NCBI GenBank assembly: GCA_017421885.1
Contig: JAFOHJ010000119.1
Coordinates: 1-12,368 of the forward strand
DNA from: Clostridia bacterium
Lineage (GTDB): Bacteria > Bacillota_A > Clostridia > Oscillospirales > Butyricicoccaceae
DNA: 12,368 nucleotides
Reading direction: 5' to 3'
Shown here: in pieces, positions 8,278-12,368 of the stretch
Position numbering within the stretch: the stretch's first letter is position 1
Layout: the number at the start of each line of letters is the position of its first letter
Notes under the pieces: model-generated
What the model saw: the letters and a program-made list of their open reading frames with translations, nothing else
What the model was told of the DNA's origin: nothing
Databases searched by the model: none
Made by a program: the position numbers and the translations under genes

Positions 8278-8327
8278 GCCATTTACAGGCTTTTTTTATT
8301 ATATATATTATTAATAATGTGAAATGC

Positions 8328-8356
8328 TTGATAAAACCGCTGATTTGACGTATAAT
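8328..8356 (+). promoter_or_regulatory. Near-consensus sigma-A promoter of the hflX-yigZ operon
   Basis: TTGATA (8328-8333, five of six), a 17-base spacer, then a perfect TATAAT (8351-8356). It is preceded by a very AT-rich tract (about 8287-8318) that could act as an UP element and includes the palindrome ATTATTAATAAT (8307-8318). The predicted start near 8363 gives a leader of about 65 bases before the hflX ATG. Confidence 0.75.
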
Positions 8357-8428
8357 AATAAAAATAGGTAAATTTGCGTTGAAATATCCTGCTGCAGATA
8401 AGCGGCATTGAACGGATCGGTGAAATAT

Positions 8429-9736
8429 ATGATAGATGATAAGAAGAAAAAAATAGAGAGATGTGTTCTCGTTGGCCTTAATTGCGACGGCCTCAGAGAT
8501 TTTGAGAGTTCCGATGATATCACCATGAATGAGCTTGACGAGCTGGTCAAGACAGCCGGTGGCGAGGCAGTTATGGCTTTTGTTCAGAACCGAGCAACTC
8601 CCGACCCCAGAACCTTTATAGGCGAAGGTAAGGCAATGGAGATTGCGGAGGCTATCAGAGCCAATGAGATCGAGCTTGCGGTTTTTGACAACGAGCTTTC
8701 GCCTTCTCAGACAAAGGCACTAGAAGAGGCGCTGGCCTGCCGCGTAATCGACCGAAATGGTCTTATTCTTGATATTTTTGCCGACAGAGCAAGGACCAGT
8801 GAAGGTAAGCTTCAGGTAGAACTGGCTCAGTATCAGTACCTGCTGCCCAGACTTTCGGGCATGTGGGCGCACCTTGTGCGTCAGAATGCCAGCGGCGGCA
8901 AGAGCCCTATCGGCACACGAGGTCCCGGTGAAACTCAGCTGGAGACCGACCGCCGTCATGTAAGGCGCAAGATCCAGAAGCTTGAGCGTGAGATAGACGA
9001 AGTCAAGCGAATCCGTGCAACTCAGCGCAAGAAGAGGGTAGAGAACGAGGCAAAGCTGGTTTGTATCGTCGGTTATACCAATGCGGGCAAGTCGACCCTG
9101 CTCAATGCACTTACCGGTGCAGATATTCAAGCCAAGGACAGGCTTTTTGATACGCTCGATCCCACCACAAGATCGATGGAGATGCCCGACGGCCGACAGG
9201 TGCTTATTTCTGATACAGTAGGTTTTATCCGTAATCTGCCCCATCATCTGGTCGATGCCTTCCGCGCAACTCTTGAAGAGTTGACATATGCTGATGTTCT
9301 GGTCCATGTCATCGATGCTTCTGATGAGCAGTGGGAGATACAGGCTGAAGTCGTCGAGAAGCTTATACGCGAGCTGGGTGCTTCCGACACTCCTCGAATC
9401 ACAGTATTTAATAAGGTAGACAAGCTGCCTGAGGCATTCCTTCCCAGGCAGACCGATGCAGTTTTCTGCTCGGCGCTCAAGGGAATGGGTCTTGACAGCC
9501 TGATGAAGAAGATCAATGACATCCTCAACGAGGGCACCAAGACAGTCACCTTTGTTCTTCCTTATTCCGACGGTCATGTGCTTCAGACCCTTTACCGCGA
9601 CGCCAACGTTCTTCGCGCCGACTATATTGCCGAAGGTATTGAGGTAGAGGCGGTATGTGATAAAAAGGCTCTTGGCAGGATACGTCAGTATCTGCCTGAA
9701 TCCGAGTGGAGGGAGAAGGAACCATGGGAGGAATAA
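8429..9736 (+). CDS. hflX: HflX, ribosome-associated GTPase
   Basis: 435-residue TRAFAC-class GTPase of the HflX family, which binds the 50S subunit and splits stalled or hibernating ribosomes under stress. The N-terminal HflX domain begins ERCVLVGLN and contains the glycine-rich loop GKSPIGTRGPGETQLE (about 157-172), followed by a charged helical hairpin (about 173-207). GTPase motifs: G1 GYTNAGKS (215-222), G2 region DPTTRS, G3 DTVGF (262-266), G4 NKVD (328-331), G5 SALKG. The C-terminal extension is the usual short one. I chose ATG at 8429, with GGTGA five bases upstream; an in-frame TTG at 8408 would add seven residues but has no good ribosome binding site. The gene overlaps the next by 13 bases, so the two form an operon. 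Identification is firm. Confidence 0.96.
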   Translation: MIDDKKKKIERCVLVGLNCDGLRDFESSDDITMNELDELVKTAGGEAVMAFVQNRATPDPRTFIGEGKAMEIAEAIRANEIELAVFDNELSPSQTKALEEALACRVIDRNGLILDIFADRARTSEGKLQVELAQYQYLLPRLSGMWAHLVRQNASGGKSPIGTRGPGETQLETDRRHVRRKIQKLEREIDEVKRIRATQRKKRVENEAKLVCIVGYTNAGKSTLLNALTGADIQAKDRLFDTLDPTTRSMEMPDGRQVLISDTVGFIRNLPHHLVDAFRATLEELTYADVLVHVIDASDEQWEIQAEVVEKLIRELGASDTPRITVFNKVDKLPEAFLPRQTDAVFCSALKGMGLDSLMKKINDILNEGTKTVTFVLPYSDGHVLQTLYRDANVLRADYIAEGIEVEAVCDKKALGRIRQYLPESEWREKEPWEE

Positions 9737-10359
9737 AGCCTTATAAAGTTCCCGCTGGTGAGGGCGAGGATATTCTTATAGAAAAGAAATCCCGTTTTAT
9801 CGGCCATGTATATAAGGTGGAGACCGTTGAAGAGATAAATGAGATCCTAGCGGCTCAGCGAAAAAAGTATTGGGATGCAAGCCACGTTGTATATGCCTAC
9901 ATACTTCATGACGGGACCATGCGCTTTTCCGATGACGGCGAACCGCAGGGTACATCGGGAATGCCGACATTGGATGTTTTCCGCAAGGAGGAGGTTTTTG
10001 ACGTCCTTTGCACAGTAGTACGCTATTTTGGCGGAACCCTTCTTGGCGCCGGAGGCCTTGTGAGAGCATACGGAAAGACGGCCAAGATGGCTCTTGATGC
10101 AGCCGGCGTTGCCATGATGCGTCCTCACCTTGAGGTACTGGTAGATTGCCCCTACAACCTGCTGGAGATCGTCAGAAAGAGATTTGATGCTTTTGATGCC
10201 AGTGAAGAGAGCGCCGAGTTTGGCGCCTCGGTGCTACTGACCCTCTATATGCCGAGCGAGCAGTTTGATGCTTTCTCAGCTGACATAATTGATCTTACCA
10301 ACGGGGCTGTCGAGCCTATGGCAGGAGAAGAGAAGCTCTTTGCAAGAAGAATTAAATAG
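9724..10359 (+). CDS. YigZ/IMPACT-family protein (UPF0029)
   Basis: 211-residue member of the YigZ/YvyE/IMPACT family: an N-terminal UPF0029 (Impact) domain followed by a smaller ferredoxin-like domain (DUF1949). The eukaryotic relative IMPACT regulates translation through GCN1; the biochemical role of bacterial members is not settled, though a link to translation or nucleic acid binding is often proposed. Family signatures are clear: KKSRFIGHV near the N-terminus, RFSDDGEPQGTSGMP from residue 67 and RYFGGTLLGAGGLVRAYG from residue 100. The start is ATG at 9724, with a GGGAGAAGGA tract at 9711-9720; an in-frame GTG at 9706 is possible but overlaps that tract. It lies 13 bases inside the end of hflX, so expression is probably coupled. 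No terminator is obvious after it, so readthrough into dnaG is possible. Confidence 0.92.
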   Translation: MGGIKPYKVPAGEGEDILIEKKSRFIGHVYKVETVEEINEILAAQRKKYWDASHVVYAYILHDGTMRFSDDGEPQGTSGMPTLDVFRKEEVFDVLCTVVRYFGGTLLGAGGLVRAYGKTAKMALDAAGVAMMRPHLEVLVDCPYNLLEIVRKRFDAFDASEESAEFGASVLLTLYMPSEQFDAFSADIIDLTNGAVEPMAGEEKLFARRIK

Positions 10360-10388
10360 AATAAATAAATATTTTTTGAGAAAATAGG

Positions 10389-10455
10389 AGCAAAACCAGG
10401 ATTTGCTTCGTATATATTATATACCCAAGTTTTCAGAGACCGGTTCTGAATTGGG
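10389..10455 (+). repeat. Two inverted repeats in the dnaG leader
   Basis: First repeat: AGCAAA (10389-10394) and TTTGCT (10402-10407), seven-base loop. Second: TTCAGA (10432-10437) and TCTGAA (10445-10450) around GACCGGT, extended outward by CCCAA (10424-10428) and TTGGG (10451-10455) with three unpaired bases on the left arm. Neither has a following T-tract, so they are not standard terminators. Between them lies an AT-rich TATATATTATATA segment that could be a -10 region but has no matching -35. The second hairpin ends eight bases before the dnaG Shine-Dalgarno. Confidence 0.5.
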
Positions 10456-10462
10456 TAATTAT

Positions 10463-10474
10463 GGAGAAAGGATG
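10463..10474 (+). promoter_or_regulatory. dnaG ribosome binding site and clustered start codons
   Basis: GGAGAAAGG (10463-10471) is followed by in-frame ATGs at 10472, 10475 and 10481. Distance from GGAG favours 10475 (eight bases), while AAGGA favours 10481 (eight bases). The frame is open back to 10403, but that start would encode an atypical 23-residue extension through the leader hairpins. The true start is one of the three clustered ATGs. Confidence 0.75.
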
Positions 10475-12226
10475 ATGATAATGCCTCTTCCGCAGAGCTT
10501 TTTGGACGAGTTGATATACAGATGTGACATCGTTGAAGTCATATCGAGATATGTCTCGCTTAAAAAGAGCGGTTCGGGATATGTCGGACTTTGTCCTTTC
10601 CATAATGAAAAAACACCTTCCTTCTCGGTTTCAGGCGACAAACAGTTTTTCCATTGTTTCGGCTGTGGCGAGGGAGGCAATGTCATAACCTTTATTATGA
10701 AGGAAGAAAACCTTCCTTTTATGGATGCCGTCAAGATGCTTGCCGATATGTACGGTATGACAGTTCCCGAAGATGACGGCGATACCGATGCTGCAAGGCG
10801 CAGACGAGAGAGGCTGCTGTCCCTTAATAAAGAGGCGGCGAGGTTTTTTCATTCCTCTTTAACTGATCCTGAAGGCCGCCAAGCTCTCGAATATCTTATG
10901 GGACGAGGGCTGAGCAAAAAGACCATCACATCCTTTGGCCTTGGCTATGCACCTGCCGATTGGGACAGGCTCTCGTCGGCAATGATGAAAAAGGGATACA
11001 CCAAATATGAGCTTGAAGAGGCATGGTTGGTCCGCAAGAACCGCTCGGGCGGTGTATACGATGCCTTTCGCGACAGGGTAATGTTTCCTATCATTGATAT
11101 CCGCGGAAATGTAATTGCTTTCGGCGGACGAGTAATGAAGGGAGATGGACCTAAGTATCTCAACTCGGGAGACACTCCTGTATTCAACAAGAGCAGAAAC
11201 CTCTTTGCCATGAACTTTGCAAAAAAGACAAAGTCGGGCAGAATGATCCTTGCTGAGGGCTATATGGATGTCATCGCCCTTCATCAGGCCGGGTTCGACT
11301 ATGCGGTTGCGTCTCTCGGAACAGCGCTGACGGCAGATCAGTGTAAGCTTATGAGCCGATATGTCAAGGAAGCGGTCATATGTTATGACTCGGATAATGC
11401 CGGACAGAAGGCGGCGCAGAAGGCGATCGACCTGCTTAATTCGGCAGGGATGGAAGTTAAGGTGCTTCATATTCCGGGAGCAAAAGACCCGGATGAGTTT
11501 ATCAAGAAAAACGGCAGAGAGGCATTTGCCCTTCTGCTTGACAAACCGCAGAGCGACAGCGAATATCGCCTTGCGGTCATAAAATCAAAATATGTGCTGG
11601 ATATCGATGCGCAGAAGATCGAGTATCTGAAGGCAGCGGCAAATTACATCGCCACGGTGTCGAGTCCCGTTGAGAGGGAGATACTTTCGCACATGGTTGC
11701 TCAAGAAACAGGCGTTGCGGCCGCAAGCATGGCGGCAGAAGTCAAGAGGGCCTTTATTTCCGGAGCCAGACGCGAAAAGAAAAAGACCGAGAGCGAGGCA
11801 ATGCGCCCCGTCAGAAATGTCCAGCCTAAAGAAAACAGCCTGCGTTATCAGAATCCCCGTTCGGCAGTATGTGAAGAAAAGCTGTTGTCTATAATTCTTG
11901 AAGACAGCGATCTTCTGCACAAAGCAGGAGAGATGATATCACCGCAGGAGTTTTCGTCAGATTATCTGGCAAGAATATTTGAAAAAGCCCTTGCAATGGA
12001 GCAGAGTGAGCACGAGATACGTCCGGCTGCCGTAATGGCTGGCCTTGAAGATGCCGAAGCAAGGCATCTGACGGCAATACTGTCGGAAAAGGTCCCGTCA
12101 CATGATCCGTTGGCCGAGATGACCGATTATATAAAGGTTATCAAAGCAGAAAAGGCAAAAGACAACTCTCAGGGAGACGACAGGCTTAAGGAGATCCTTA
12201 GCCGTAAGCGAGAAAGAGAGGGATAA
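10472..12226 (+). CDS. dnaG: DNA primase DnaG
   Basis: Synthesises RNA primers at the replication fork, working with the DnaB-type helicase. About 584 residues, normal for the family (B. subtilis about 600). The N-terminal zinc-binding domain has ligands C41, H44, C62 and C65 (LCPFHNEKTPSF, HCFGCGEGG). The catalytic core includes GRVMKGDGPKYLNS, and its TOPRIM fold has the glutamate E262 in ILAEGYMDV and the D306-x-D308 pair in CYDSDNAG. The C-terminal region (from about residue 470) has CEEKLLSIILED and related helices typical of the helicase-interaction domain. The exact start is uncertain by up to three residues (ATG at 10472, 10475 or 10481). An open frame begins three bases after its stop and resembles a sigma factor, which fits the conserved dnaG-rpoD arrangement. 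Confidence 0.96.
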   Translation: MMIMPLPQSFLDELIYRCDIVEVISRYVSLKKSGSGYVGLCPFHNEKTPSFSVSGDKQFFHCFGCGEGGNVITFIMKEENLPFMDAVKMLADMYGMTVPEDDGDTDAARRRRERLLSLNKEAARFFHSSLTDPEGRQALEYLMGRGLSKKTITSFGLGYAPADWDRLSSAMMKKGYTKYELEEAWLVRKNRSGGVYDAFRDRVMFPIIDIRGNVIAFGGRVMKGDGPKYLNSGDTPVFNKSRNLFAMNFAKKTKSGRMILAEGYMDVIALHQAGFDYAVASLGTALTADQCKLMSRYVKEAVICYDSDNAGQKAAQKAIDLLNSAGMEVKVLHIPGAKDPDEFIKKNGREAFALLLDKPQSDSEYRLAVIKSKYVLDIDAQKIEYLKAAANYIATVSSPVEREILSHMVAQETGVAAASMAAEVKRAFISGARREKKKTESEAMRPVRNVQPKENSLRYQNPRSAVCEEKLLSIILEDSDLLHKAGEMISPQEFSSDYLARIFEKALAMEQSEHEIRPAAVMAGLEDAEARHLTAILSEKVPSHDPLAEMTDYIKVIKAEKAKDNSQGDDRLKEILSRKREREG

Positions 12227-12229
12227 GAT

Positions 12230-12368
12230 ATGAATGACCATATTTGCCTCGATGAAAATGAGGCAGAAGCGGTGCCTTCGGCTGAAGAGACCGAAGAAAA
12301 TGCTCTTCTCTGCCAAGTGGAAGAGCAGGATATAAGAAATTATATTTCAGAAATATGCAAAGTTGCAC
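12230..12368 (+). CDS. Possible sigma-70-family factor, N-terminal fragment (3' end outside window)
   Basis: 46 codons remain open to the window edge. ATG at 12230 follows the dnaG stop by three bases and has a good Shine-Dalgarno (GAGAGGG, 12216-12222). The first 30 residues are acidic and of low complexity (MNDHICLDENEAEAVPSAEE). The segment EQDIRNYISEICKVA resembles sigma-70 region 1.2 (in primary sigmas, DPVRMYLKEIGKV followed by a hydrophobic pair). Together with the position after dnaG, the best guess is an RpoD-like factor lacking region 1.1. The visible part is too short to prove it, and the conserved Gly of EIGKV is Cys here. It could instead be an unrelated small acidic protein. Confidence 0.55.
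   Translation, partial: MNDHICLDENEAEAVPSAEETEENALLCQVEEQDIRNYISEICKVA

Noticed and set aside
8720..9577. 285-codon minus-strand open frame opposite hflX
   Set aside because: In register with hflX codons and ending at a CTA leucine codon of hflX; same codon-bias artefact, with no independent start signals.

Overview
The window reads as a core-chromosome segment of a Firmicute, most likely a Clostridia member near Ruminococcaceae/Oscillospiraceae. The basis is AddAB in place of RecBCD, a membrane-anchored PrsA/SurA-like foldase, a zinc-type L31 protein, strong AGGAGG-like ribosome binding sites, Gram-positive-style sigma-A promoters, and dnaG followed by what looks like a sigma-70 gene. The phylum is well supported; the family is a guess from protein style. 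I see no insertion sequence, prophage, CRISPR array, tRNA, rRNA or integron-like repeat.

Layout: (1) 1-6187, plus strand: the 3' part of addB, overlapping a complete addA. Together they encode the two-subunit helicase-nuclease for double-strand break repair. (2) 6204-6231: a 12-bp perfect hairpin lying between convergent genes, probably a terminator for both strands. (3) 6257-7792, minus strand: a 511-residue extracytoplasmic peptidyl-prolyl isomerase/foldase. (4) 7793-8012: a divergent intergenic region with well-formed promoters in both directions. (5) 8013-8213: rpmE (ribosomal protein L31), followed by a strong terminator. (6) 8328-10359: a near-consensus promoter, then hflX (ribosome-associated GTPase), overlapped by a YigZ/IMPACT-family gene. 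(7) 10360-12368: a short leader with two inverted repeats, dnaG (primase), and the first 46 codons of an open frame that resembles the start of a sigma-70 factor (region 1.2). That would make the macromolecular-synthesis pair dnaG-sigma.

The genes fall into familiar housekeeping modules: recombination (AddAB), export folding, translation (L31, HflX, YigZ) and replication/transcription initiation (DnaG, sigma). I found no convincing new biological system. The points most worth a second look are the sigma-like fragment with its very short N-terminus, the foldase gene's complete lack of TTA, CTA and TCA codons (which creates a full-length antisense frame), the unusual acidic helical insertion in its isomerase domain, the overlapping divergent promoters, and the inverted repeats in the dnaG leader.
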